From contig QHUK01000001.1 in NCBI GenBank assembly GCA_003222085.1, forward strand, positions 1-64,000: DNA of 64,000 bases, read 5' to 3'. The position numbers and the translations under genes are program-made. Position 1 is the first letter of the stretch. Each line of letters starts with the position of its first letter. This stretch comes from Gemmatimonadota bacterium. GTDB lineage: Bacteria > Gemmatimonadota > Gemmatimonadetes > Gemmatimonadales > GWC2-71-9. Positions 18,457 to 26,287 of this stretch are shown here, piece by piece. Under the pieces are notes generated by a model. It did not search any database. It was not told the DNA's origin and saw only the letters and a program-made list of their open reading frames with translations.

Positions 18457-19316
18457 ACGCGGTGCAGATAGTCGACTCCCACGTCCATTTCTGGGACCCC
18501 CGCGAGCGTGACTATCCATGGCTCAGGAGCGTGCCGGCGCTCGATCGGGCCTTCCTCCCGTCCGACTACGCAGCCGCGACGGACGGGATCGCAATCACTC
18601 AGATCGTATTCGTGGAGTCCAACTGTCTGCCCGAGGAGGCTCGGGAAGAGGTGCAGTTCGTCGAGCGCCTGGTGAGCGTGGAGCCCCGCATCGCGGCCAT
18701 CGTGGCCTTCGCCGATCTCACGCAAGGGCTGCGGGCCGGGGGCTCGGGGCCGGAGCAAACGCTGGATGCGCTGTTGAGCTCGCCCAGGGTCAAAGGCATT
18801 CGCCAGAACATCCAGGGGCAGCCGCCCGGGTTCGCCCTGCAGCCGGCGTTCGTCGAGGGCGTCCGAGCGGTCGGTCGGCGGGGCCTCACCTTCGATCTCT
18901 GCGTGACGCACGATCAGCTGCGCGAGGTCACGGATCTCGTCCGCCGCTGCGCCGACACCCGCTTCGTCCTGGATCATTGCGCCAAGCCCGCCATCCGGCA
19001 GCGGCGTCTCGAGCCGTGGCGCGCGGACATCGCCTGTCTCGCGGCTCAGGAGAACGTGTGCTGCAAGCTCTCGGGACTCTTCACCGAAGCGGCGCCGGAG
19101 CGCCGGCGCGAGGAGGATCTCCTCCCCTACGCGGCGTCCGTTGTCGAGTTCTTCGGGACGGAGCGCGTGCTGTACGGAAGCGACTGGCCCGTCCTCACCC
19201 TGGGCGGCCGCTACGGCGACTGGCACGGGTTTGCCGACCGCTTCACCGCGGCGTGGACTCCGACGGAGCGGCGTCGCTTCTACGCCGACAACGCGATTCG
19301 CGCATACCGACTATGA
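18453..19316 (+). CDS. Amidohydrolase-2 family, probable L-fucono-1,5-lactonase
   Basis: 287 residues; GTG overlaps the permease stop and has GAGGAGG about six bases upstream. Metal ligands of the amidohydrolase barrel are visible: VDSHVHFWDPRERDYPWL at the start (HxH), FDLCVTHDQL, the LDHCAKPAI histidine and YGSDWPVL (Asp). The opening HVHFWDP plus YPWL is typical of COG3618 lactonases, which include L-fuconolactonase and L-rhamnonolactonase. In a cluster with fuconate dehydratase the natural substrate is L-fuconolactone, hydrolysed to L-fuconate. Confidence 0.87.
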   Translation: MNAVQIVDSHVHFWDPRERDYPWLRSVPALDRAFLPSDYAAATDGIAITQIVFVESNCLPEEAREEVQFVERLVSVEPRIAAIVAFADLTQGLRAGGSGPEQTLDALLSSPRVKGIRQNIQGQPPGFALQPAFVEGVRAVGRRGLTFDLCVTHDQLREVTDLVRRCADTRFVLDHCAKPAIRQRRLEPWRADIACLAAQENVCCKLSGLFTEAAPERRREEDLLPYAASVVEFFGTERVLYGSDWPVLTLGGRYGDWHGFADRFTAAWTPTERRRFYADNAIRAYRL

Positions 19317-20086
19317 GAGAGATCGAGCGAAAGATCGCGATCGTGACCGGCGGCAGCTCGGGGATCGGCCGGGCGATCGCCCTGCGCTTCGGGGAGGGGG
19401 GCGCCCGCGTCGCCGTCCTGGACATCGCGGCGCCCGCGGCGGAGGACACGGTGCGGCGGATCGAGGCGTGCGGCGCAGCCGCCATCGCCGTCCCGTGCGA
19501 CGTGAGCCGGCAGGCCGACGTCGAGCGCGCGTTCCAGGCGGTCGAGCAGCGGCTCGGGACCCCGGACATCCTGGTGAACAGCGCCGGGATCGCCCACGTG
19601 GGCAACGTGGAGCAGACGTCGGAGGAGGACTTGGATCGGCTCTACGCCGTGAACGTGAAAGGCGTCTTCAACTGTATGAAGGCCGCGGTGCCCGCCATGA
19701 AAGGGCGCGGCGGCGTGATCCTCAACATCGCCTCGGTGGCGTCGACGGTCGGCATTCCGGACCGGTTCGCCTACTCCATGACCAAGGGGGCGGTGCTGAC
19801 CATGACGTACTCGGTCGCCCGCGACTATGTCGCGCAGGGGATCCGCTGCAACGCGATCGCCCCGGGACGGGTCCACACCCCCTTCGTCGACGGCTTCCTG
19901 GCGAAGAACTATCCGGGGCGGGAGCGGGAGATGTTCGACGAGCTGTCGCGGACACAGCCGATCGGGCGCATGGGTCAGCCGGAGGAGATCGCCCAGCTCG
20001 CGCTGTTTCTCTGCTCCGACGCGGCGGCGTTTATCACGGGCTCGAACTACGCCATCGACGGCGGCTTCGTGACCCTGAAGATGTGA
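19313..20086 (+). CDS. SDR oxidoreductase of the L-fucose route (L-fucose dehydrogenase or 2-keto-3-deoxy-L-fuconate dehydrogenase)
   Basis: 257 residues, ATG overlapping the lactonase stop (ATGA). Classical short-chain dehydrogenase: TGGSSGIGRAIAL (cofactor loop), NSAGIAHVG (NAG motif variant), Ser in NIASVAST, YSMTKG (catalytic Tyr and Lys), NAIAPGRVHTPF and a C-terminal NYAIDGGF. The pathway needs two oxidations, L-fucose to the lactone and 2-keto-3-deoxy-L-fuconate to the 2,4-diketo acid. Two SDRs and one zinc dehydrogenase are available, and sequence alone does not tell me which does which. Confidence 0.85.
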   Translation: MREIERKIAIVTGGSSGIGRAIALRFGEGGARVAVLDIAAPAAEDTVRRIEACGAAAIAVPCDVSRQADVERAFQAVEQRLGTPDILVNSAGIAHVGNVEQTSEEDLDRLYAVNVKGVFNCMKAAVPAMKGRGGVILNIASVASTVGIPDRFAYSMTKGAVLTMTYSVARDYVAQGIRCNAIAPGRVHTPFVDGFLAKNYPGREREMFDELSRTQPIGRMGQPEEIAQLALFLCSDAAAFITGSNYAIDGGFVTLKM

Positions 20087-20089
20087 GCC

Positions 20090-20944
20090 ATGAAACTCAT
20101 CCGATTCGGGGCACCCGGCCGCGAGCGACCCGGCCTAATCCTGCCCGACGGCCGGCGCATCGAGACTTCGAGCGTCGCCGCCGATTACGACGAAGCCTTC
20201 TTCGGGTCGGGCGGTCTCGAGCGGCTCGCCCGCTGGCTCGCCGAGGATGGCGCCGCCGCGCCCGTTGTCCCGGATGACGCGCGCTTGGGGCCCCCGATTG
20301 GCCGGCCCAGCAAGATCGTGTGCGTCGGGCTCAATTATCGCGACCACGCCCGCGAGTCCGGCATGGCCATCCCCGATGAGCCCGTCCTCTTCTTCAAGGC
20401 GACGACCGCCATCACCGGTCCGAACGACGATGTCATCATTCCGAAGAACGCCAGCAAAGTCGACTGGGAGGTGGAGCTGGCGGTCGTCATCGGTCGCCGC
20501 GCGGCGTACGTCGAGCGGGCCAAGGCGCTGGAGCACGTGGCCGGCTATGTACTTCACAACGATTACTCTGAACGCGCCTTCCAGCTCGAGCGCGGCGGGC
20601 AGTGGGTGAAGGGCAAGAGCTGCGACACGTTCGCGCCACTCGGCCCGTTTATCGCCACCCGCGACGAGATCCGGGACGTGCACGAGCTGCCCCTCTGGCT
20701 CAAGGTGAACGGCGTGACCCAGCAGTGCAGCTCGACTCGCGAGCTCATCTTCGACGTGCCGACGCTCGTCAGCTACATCTCGCAGTTCATGACCCTCTTG
20801 CCCGGCGACATCATTTCCACCGGCACACCTTCGGGCGTGGGCCTGGGCCAGAGCCCGCCGCGCTACCTCGTCGACGGCGACGAGGTGGAGCTGGGCATCG
20901 AGGGTCTGGGCACCGCACGCCAGCGCCTCCGTGCCTCCCGCTAA
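20090..20944 (+). CDS. Fumarylacetoacetate hydrolase family, probable 2,4-diketo-3-deoxy-L-fuconate hydrolase
   Basis: 284 residues. The FAH fold follows an N-terminal ~70-residue cap. Motifs: IVCVGLNYRDHARESG, PVLFFKATTAITGPNDDV, the metal-binding DWEVELAVVIG (two acidic ligands), VLHNDYSERAFQ with a further Asp, QWVKGKSCDTFAPLGPF, and GDIISTGTPSGVGLGQ. In the X. campestris-type L-fucose route this enzyme hydrolyses 2,4-diketo-3-deoxy-L-fuconate to pyruvate and L-lactate. Homologues are often mis-named ureidoglycolate lyase. The downstream lutABC genes fit L-lactate as a product. Four-base gap after the SDR; the next gene overlaps its end by 14 bases. Confidence 0.9.
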   Translation: MKLIRFGAPGRERPGLILPDGRRIETSSVAADYDEAFFGSGGLERLARWLAEDGAAAPVVPDDARLGPPIGRPSKIVCVGLNYRDHARESGMAIPDEPVLFFKATTAITGPNDDVIIPKNASKVDWEVELAVVIGRRAAYVERAKALEHVAGYVLHNDYSERAFQLERGGQWVKGKSCDTFAPLGPFIATRDEIRDVHELPLWLKVNGVTQQCSSTRELIFDVPTLVSYISQFMTLLPGDIISTGTPSGVGLGQSPPRYLVDGDEVELGIEGLGTARQRLRASR

Positions 20945-21710
20945 CAGGGCCCTCGAGGGCAAGGCGGCGGTCATCACCGGCGCCGGCAGCGGCATCGGGC
21001 GGGCCAGCGCCCTGCGCTTCGCGCAACAAGGCGCGCGTCTGGTCCTGACGGACGTGCACGATGCCGAGGCGGACGCCGTGGTGCGAGCCATCGCGCAGGC
21101 GGGCGGCACCGCGTGCTTCGTTCACGCCGACGTGAGCCGTCGCGCCGACAACGAGCGGATGATCGACGTCTGTGTCGAGCGGTACGGCCGGCTCGACATC
21201 CTGTTCTGCAATGCCGGTATCACCCTGCCCAAGCTGCTGTCGCACAGCTCCGACGAGGACATCGACCGGCTCCTGGCCGTGAACGTGAAGGGACCGCTCT
21301 ACGCGGCCCGGCACGCCATTGCGATCATGCTCGGGCAGCCCGACGGCGGCGTGCTGCTCTTCACGGCGAGCAAGACGGGTCTCGTGGCGCAGACCGATTC
21401 GCCGGTGTACTGCGCGTCGAAGGGCGCCGTGGTGATGCTGGCCAAAGCGCTGGCGCTCGACTACGCCGCCCGCGGCATCCGCGTGAACGCGCTCTGCCCG
21501 GGAATCATCGACACGCCGATGCTGCGCCAGTTCGCGGACGCCATGCCGGATCCGGGCGCCGCCTGGGCCGCCTACCGCGCCGCGCAGCCGCTGGGACGCC
21601 TGGGCACACCCGAGGAGTGCGCCGCCGCCGCCCTCTGGCTGGTGTCGCCGGAAGCGTCCTTCGTCACGGGCGTCGCGCTGCCCGTGGACGGCGGCTTCAC
21701 CGCCATGTGA
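20931..21710 (+). CDS. Second SDR oxidoreductase of the L-fucose route
   Basis: 259 residues from GTG 20931, overlapping the hydrolase gene by 14 bases. Classical SDR: TGAGSGIGRASAL, CNAGITLPK, Ser in FTASKTG, YCASKG (Tyr/Lys), NALCPGIIDTPML and ALPVDGGF. It differs clearly from the SDR at 19313, so the two are not a recent duplication. One of the pair should act on the free sugar and the other on the 2-keto-3-deoxy acid. Being next to fuconate dehydratase slightly favours the deoxy-acid dehydrogenase role, but this is weak evidence. Confidence 0.85.
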   Translation: MPPANRALEGKAAVITGAGSGIGRASALRFAQQGARLVLTDVHDAEADAVVRAIAQAGGTACFVHADVSRRADNERMIDVCVERYGRLDILFCNAGITLPKLLSHSSDEDIDRLLAVNVKGPLYAARHAIAIMLGQPDGGVLLFTASKTGLVAQTDSPVYCASKGAVVMLAKALALDYAARGIRVNALCPGIIDTPMLRQFADAMPDPGAAWAAYRAAQPLGRLGTPEECAAAALWLVSPEASFVTGVALPVDGGFTAM

Positions 21711-21712
21711 CC

Positions 21713-23014
21713 ATGCCGACCACCATCACCCACATCGACGCCCTCGATATCCGCTTCCCCACGTCACGGGAGCGGGACGGCTCCGACGCCATGAGCCCGG
21801 ACCCGGACTACTCCGCGGCGTACGCCATCCTCCGCACCGACAGGGCTGACGGCCTGGAAGGCCACGGCCTCACGTTCACCGCCGGGCGGGGCAACGAGCT
21901 ATGTGTCGCCGCCATCCGCTCGCTCGCGCCGCTGCTGCAAGGTCTCACGCTCGAGGAGATCAAGGCCGACATGGGCCGCTTCTGGCGGCGGCTGACGAGC
22001 GATTCGCAGATGCGGTGGGTGGGACCCGAGAAGGGGGTACTCCACCTCGCGACAGCCGCCGTGGTGAACGCGGTCTGGGACCTCTACGCCAAAGTGGAGG
22101 GCAAGCCGCTGTGGCAGTTGCTCGCCGGACTGAGTCCCGAGGAGCTGGTGCACTGCATCGACTTCCGCTACATGACGGACGCGCTGACCCCGGTGGAGGC
22201 AATCGCGATCCTGAGCAAACAGGAGCCGATGCGGGCGGAGCGAGCCGCCGATATCCAACGCCATGGCTACCCGGCCTACACCACGTCGGCGGGCTGGCTC
22301 GGCTATCCCGACGACAAGATCAGCCGCCTCTGCCGCGAGGGGCTGGAGCGCGGCTGGTCGCACTTCAAGATCAAGGTGGGGCGCGACCTGGCCGACGACC
22401 TCCGGCGCGCGGCGCTCGTCCGACGGGAGATCGGGCCCGACCGGAAGCTCATGCTCGACGCCAATCAGGTGTGGGACGTAGGCGAGGCGGTCGCCTGGAT
22501 GCGCGAGCTCGCGCGGTTCGATCCCTGGTGGATCGAGGAGCCGACCAGCCCGGACGACGTGTTGGGTCACGCCGCCATCGCGCGGGCCATCGCGCCGATC
22601 GGCGTCGCGACCGGAGAGCAGTGCTCGAACCGCGTCATGTTCAAGCAGCTCATGCAGGCCGGCGCGATCCGGTTCTGCCAGATCGATAGTTGCCGCCTGG
22701 GCGGCGTCAACGAGGTCCTGGCCGTGCTGCTCCTCGCCGCGAAGTTCGGCATCCCCGTCTGCCCGCATGCCGGCGGCGTGGGGCTGTGCGAGTACGTGCA
22801 ACACCTTGCGATCTTCGACTACGTCTGCGTCAGTGGGTCGCTCGAGGATCGCGTCGTCGAGTACGTGGATCACCTGCACGAGAATTTTGTGGACCCCGTC
22901 GTGATTCGCCACGGCCATTACATGCCGCCCACCGCGCCGGGCTACAGCATCACGATGAAGCCCGAGAGTCTGGCGCGGCACGCGTTCCCGGACGGCGAGG
23001 CGTGGGCATCATGA
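21713..23014 (+). CDS. L-fuconate dehydratase (enolase superfamily)
   Basis: 433 residues, ATG two bases after the SDR stop. The N-terminal capping domain has DIRFPTSRERDGSDAM, typical of this enzyme, and the barrel carries a full active site. The KxK motif is in HFKIKVG (Lys about 219 and 221). Metal ligands are Asp 249 (LMLDANQ), Glu 275 (WWIEEPTSPDD) and Glu 302 (TGEQCSN). The catalytic His is about 352 (CPHAGGVG). Each position is one higher than the residues I recall for X. campestris FucD. The reaction is L-fuconate to 2-keto-3-deoxy-L-fuconate; the family also accepts L-galactonate. Length matches the family (~440). Confidence 0.95.
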   Translation: MPTTITHIDALDIRFPTSRERDGSDAMSPDPDYSAAYAILRTDRADGLEGHGLTFTAGRGNELCVAAIRSLAPLLQGLTLEEIKADMGRFWRRLTSDSQMRWVGPEKGVLHLATAAVVNAVWDLYAKVEGKPLWQLLAGLSPEELVHCIDFRYMTDALTPVEAIAILSKQEPMRAERAADIQRHGYPAYTTSAGWLGYPDDKISRLCREGLERGWSHFKIKVGRDLADDLRRAALVRREIGPDRKLMLDANQVWDVGEAVAWMRELARFDPWWIEEPTSPDDVLGHAAIARAIAPIGVATGEQCSNRVMFKQLMQAGAIRFCQIDSCRLGGVNEVLAVLLLAAKFGIPVCPHAGGVGLCEYVQHLAIFDYVCVSGSLEDRVVEYVDHLHENFVDPVVIRHGHYMPPTAPGYSITMKPESLARHAFPDGEAWAS

Positions 23015-23027
23015 TGCGAAGAGGTTG

Positions 23028-23070
23028 GAGGCCCGAACCTCCCCCACCTCCTCAACCTCCCCTAACCCCC
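23028..23070. repeat. AACCTCC-rich short repeat before the fucosidase gene
   Basis: The 64-bp gap before the fucosidase ATG contains GAGGTTGGAGG and then three AACCTCC/ACCTCC words, so the two parts can pair with each other. A related palindrome, GGGAGGTTAACCTCCC, sits at the other end of the same gene. The Shine-Dalgarno GGAGGTG at 23071-23077 directly follows. Confidence 0.6.
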
Positions 23071-23078
23071 GGAGGTGT

Positions 23079-24410
23079 ATGTCGCTCTGCCACCTAGTCG
23101 TCCTCGCAGCAATCATGCAGGTCCAATCCCCGGAGACGCCCGCCCAGCGCGACTCCCGCATGGCCTGGTGGCGCGAGGCACGGTTCGGAATGTTCATTCA
23201 TTGGGGCGCGTATGCGGTGCCGGCCGGCACGCACAATGGAGAGCGGATCAGCGGCATCGGCGAGTGGATCATGAGCCGGGCGCACATCCCGATCCCCGAA
23301 TACGAGGCGTATGTCCACCGCTTCAACCCCGCACGGTTCGACGCCGACGCGTGGGCCCACGTCGCCAAGGACGCGGGGATGAAGTACATCATCATCACGT
23401 CCAAGCACCACGACGGCTTCGCGATCTTCGATTCGAAGGTGTCGCGCTACGACATCGTCGACGCCACGCCGTACCACCGGGACGCGCTCAAGGCCCTGGC
23501 ACAGGCGGCGCACCGCGCCGGGCTCAGGTTCGGCGTCTACTACTCGATCATGGACTGGCATCACCCCGACGCGCAGGGCCCGAACTTCCCCGATTACAAC
23601 TCGCGGACGTACTCCAATCCCAACTTCGGTCGCTACGTCGAGGCCTACATGAAGCCCCAGCTCAAGGAGCTGCTCACCCAATACCCCGAGATCGACGTGC
23701 TCTGGTTCGACGGGGAGTGGATCGCAGATTGGACGGACGAGCGGGGGCGAGATCTCTACAACTACGTGCGCGGGATCCGCCCCACCCTGCTCGTGAACAA
23801 CCGCGTGGGCCACTCGCGCCAGGGCCTGAGCGGGCTCAATAAGCAGGGCCGGGTCGATCTCGGCGACTTCGGAACACCCGAGCAACAGGTGCCGCCGGAG
23901 GGGCTCCCGGGCGTCGACTGGGAAACCTGCATGACGATGAACGACACCTGGGGATTCAAGTCGTATGACGACGACTGGAAAGACACGCGGACGCTCGTCC
24001 GCACGCTGATCGACGTCGCCTCCAAAGGCGGCAACTTCCTCCTGAATGTCGGGCCGACCGCCGAGGGGGTGATCCCCCAGCCGATCGCCTGGCGGCTCCA
24101 CGAGATGGGTGAATGGTTGGCGACCAATGGCGAGGCGATCTCCGGTACGACCGCGAGCCCGTACGGCATGCCGGCGTGGGGCCGCTACACCGTCAAGCAA
24201 GGAAGAGTATACGCTCACGTCTTCGATTGGCCGAAGGACGGCCGCCTGGTGCTGACCGGTCTCAAAGAGAAGCCCGTGCGCGCATACGTCCTCGCCGACG
24301 GGCAGGCGCTCACCGTCGAGCAGGCGGACTCCGGGCTGGTGGTGCAGCTCCCCCGCGTGCCACCCAGCACGATCGCTGCGGTGATCGTACTGCAGGTTGG
24401 GGGAGGTTAA
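23079..24410 (+). CDS. GH29 alpha-L-fucosidase
   Basis: 443 residues from ATG 23079, which has GGAGGTG two bases upstream; a longer frame to 23025 would add repeat-derived residues. A short hydrophobic N-terminus (CHLVVLAAIMQVQ) may be a weak signal peptide. The GH29 barrel starts WWREARFGMFIHWGAYAVPAG. Diagnostic parts are YIIITSKHHDGFAIFDSKVS, GVYYSIMDWHHPD and the nucleophile Asp in VLWFDGEW (about residue 211), followed by WGFKSYDDDWK and GGNFLLNVGPTAEG. It releases L-fucose from glycans by a retaining mechanism. The product feeds the surrounding fuconate genes directly, which fixes the identity of the pathway. Confidence 0.95.
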   Translation: MSLCHLVVLAAIMQVQSPETPAQRDSRMAWWREARFGMFIHWGAYAVPAGTHNGERISGIGEWIMSRAHIPIPEYEAYVHRFNPARFDADAWAHVAKDAGMKYIIITSKHHDGFAIFDSKVSRYDIVDATPYHRDALKALAQAAHRAGLRFGVYYSIMDWHHPDAQGPNFPDYNSRTYSNPNFGRYVEAYMKPQLKELLTQYPEIDVLWFDGEWIADWTDERGRDLYNYVRGIRPTLLVNNRVGHSRQGLSGLNKQGRVDLGDFGTPEQQVPPEGLPGVDWETCMTMNDTWGFKSYDDDWKDTRTLVRTLIDVASKGGNFLLNVGPTAEGVIPQPIAWRLHEMGEWLATNGEAISGTTASPYGMPAWGRYTVKQGRVYAHVFDWPKDGRLVLTGLKEKPVRAYVLADGQALTVEQADSGLVVQLPRVPPSTIAAVIVLQVGGG

Positions 24411-24416
24411 CCTCCC
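24401..24416. promoter_or_regulatory. Palindrome GGGAGGTTAACCTCCC enclosing the Shine-Dalgarno of the next gene
   Basis: A perfect 16-bp palindrome ends immediately before the ATG at 24417 and contains the fucosidase stop (TAA 24408-24410). Its left arm GGGAGG is the only Shine-Dalgarno candidate for the zinc dehydrogenase and would pair with CCTCCC across a TTAA loop. Confidence 0.6.
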
Positions 24417-25580
24417 ATGAAGGCGGCCGTGCTCGTTGACGTCGGTCGCATCGAGCTGCGGGACGTCCCCTGCCCGGCTCCCGCGCCCCGGGAAGTCCTG
24501 GTGCGCGTCACGGGAGTCGGGCTCTGCGGCACCGACTTCCACATCTTTGCCGGGCACGCCAATTACAACCGCGACGGCCGGGGGCGGGCGATCCCGCCTC
24601 GCAACGAGGCGCAGATCCTCGGCCACGAGATCGCAGGCGTCGTGGAAGAGACGGGCGGCGCCGTGGACGATCTCGGCGTCGGGGACCGGGTGGTGGTCGA
24701 CCAGGGGAGGAATTGCGTGAGCGAGGCGCGCTCGCCCCGGTGCGAGTACTGCGCGAGCGGAGATTCGCATCAATGTGCGTTCTACCGCGAGCACGGGATC
24801 ACCGGTCTTCCGGGCGGATTCGCCGAGTACGTGACGATCCCGGCGGTCAACGCGGTCCGCACCGACACGTCCCTGGACGACGCCACCGCGGCCCTCACCG
24901 AGCCGCTGGGCTGCGTGGTCCACTCGGCCGACGTGTTGCTCCGGATGCCGGGGCGCTACGCGCTGGAGGGCGGCAGGGGCGGCAAGGGCGGGCAGGTCAG
25001 CCATGTTTTGATCTGCGGAGCGGGCCCCGCGGGTTTGCTCTGGGTGCAATATCTGCGGAACGTGCTCGGCTACGACGGGTTGCTCCTGGTGAGCGAGCCC
25101 GCCGCCGCCAAGCGCGCGCTCGCGGCGCGCTTCGGAGCGGACACGATCGACCCCGGTGCCTGCGACCCGGCGGAGGTCGTGCACGAGCGGACGCACGGGC
25201 GCGGGGCCGAGCTGCTCATCGAGGCCACCGGCTCGGGCCAAGCGTTCGCGGCCATCCCGGGGCTCGTCCGGAAACAGGGCACCGTCCTGCTGTACGGACA
25301 CGGCCATACGGGTGTGGACCTGAGCGTCCTGAGCCAGCTCCAATTCCGCGAGCCGACGCTGCTCGCGCCGGTCGGCGCCTCGGGCGGGTTCGAGCCCGAC
25401 GGCCGGCCGGCCACTTATGTCCGCGCCCTGCGACTGATCGAGCGCGGGCAGGTAGACGTCGCGTCGCTGATTACGCATCGCTACCCATCGCTCGACTCCG
25501 TGCCGCGCGCCTTCGCGGGCGACCACGGCGCAGCCGATTACGTGAAGGGCGTCGTCACGTGCGCGTCTCGCTGTTCGTGA
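24417..25580 (+). CDS. Zinc-dependent medium-chain alcohol/polyol dehydrogenase
   Basis: 387 residues. MDR superfamily: GVGLCGTDFHIFAGH (catalytic zinc Cys), ILGHEIAGVVEETG (GHE motif), a structural-zinc-like cluster CEYCASGDSHQC, the coenzyme domain VLICGAGPAGLLWVQYL and EATGSGQAFAAIPGLV. It may be the sugar-oxidising dehydrogenase of the fucose route or act on a related sugar or on lactaldehyde. A Gly-rich insertion (LEGGRGGKGG, ~24967-24995) sits just before the Rossmann domain and shares a 15-base word with galM. The gene overlaps lutA by 22 bases. Confidence 0.87.
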   Translation: MKAAVLVDVGRIELRDVPCPAPAPREVLVRVTGVGLCGTDFHIFAGHANYNRDGRGRAIPPRNEAQILGHEIAGVVEETGGAVDDLGVGDRVVVDQGRNCVSEARSPRCEYCASGDSHQCAFYREHGITGLPGGFAEYVTIPAVNAVRTDTSLDDATAALTEPLGCVVHSADVLLRMPGRYALEGGRGGKGGQVSHVLICGAGPAGLLWVQYLRNVLGYDGLLLVSEPAAAKRALAARFGADTIDPGACDPAEVVHERTHGRGAELLIEATGSGQAFAAIPGLVRKQGTVLLYGHGHTGVDLSVLSQLQFREPTLLAPVGASGGFEPDGRPATYVRALRLIERGQVDVASLITHRYPSLDSVPRAFAGDHGAADYVKGVVTCASRCS

Positions 25581-26287
25581 CCTGTCTGGCCGATCAGCTC
25601 TGGCCGTCGGCCGCGGTCGGCGCCGTCGACGTGCTGCGGCGACTGGGGTGCGCCGTGGAGTTCGACGAGCGCCAGACGTGCTGCGGGCAACCGGCGTTCA
25701 ACACGGGCTACCGCCCGGCGGCACGCGCCCTCGCCCGGCGACTGATCGAGATCTTCGAAGCGAGCGCGGCCGACGCGATCGTCAGCCCCTCGGGCTCGTG
25801 CACCGCGATGGTGCACCATTACGACCAGCTCTTCGACGATGCGAGGTGGCGGGAGCGGGCGCAGGGCGTGGCGGAGCGGACGCACGAGCTCAGCTCCTTC
25901 CTCGTGCATCAGCTGGGGGTGGAGGACGTAGGAGCAAGCTTTTCCGGACGGCTCACCTGGCACGACGCCTGCCACGGCCTGCGGGACCTGGGGATCAGGG
26001 ACGAGCCGCGACGCCTGCTGCGCCATGTGCAGGGAGCGCAACTGGTCGAGCTGCCCCCCCCGGGCGCCGAGACGTGCTGCGGCTTCGGCGGAACGTTTTC
26101 CGTGAAGTACCCCGAGATCTCCGTCGCCATGCTCGACGAGAAGGTGGACGCCATCGAGCGGGCCGGCGTCGACGCCGTGGTGTCCGGCGACGCGAGCTGT
26201 CTGATGCAGATCGCCGGCCGGCTGTCGCGCCGGGGATCGACGGTCCGCGCCCTGCACCTCGCGGAAGTGCTGGCGTCCCGACCATGA
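25559..26287 (+). CDS. lutA: L-lactate oxidation iron-sulfur protein LutA (LldE)
   Basis: 242 residues from GTG 25559. Two CCG (cysteine-rich) domains: FVTCLADQLWPS with RQTCCGQPAFNTGY, and SPSGSCTAMV, WHDACHGL, GAETCCGFGGTFSVKYPEIS. These cysteine sets hold a noncubane or [4Fe-4S] cluster in heterodisulfide-reductase-like subunits. With LutB and LutC it oxidises L-lactate to pyruvate, as shown for B. subtilis LutABC. Here L-lactate would come from the diketo-deoxyfuconate hydrolase of the same operon. Confidence 0.93.
   Translation: MRVSLFVTCLADQLWPSAAVGAVDVLRRLGCAVEFDERQTCCGQPAFNTGYRPAARALARRLIEIFEASAADAIVSPSGSCTAMVHHYDQLFDDARWRERAQGVAERTHELSSFLVHQLGVEDVGASFSGRLTWHDACHGLRDLGIRDEPRRLLRHVQGAQLVELPPPGAETCCGFGGTFSVKYPEISVAMLDEKVDAIERAGVDAVVSGDASCLMQIAGRLSRRGSTVRALHLAEVLASRP

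Noticed and set aside
23094-25526. Minus-strand ORF of 810 codons opposite the fucosidase and zinc dehydrogenase
   Set aside because: Spans two unrelated plus-strand genes with clear active sites; no family resemblance.
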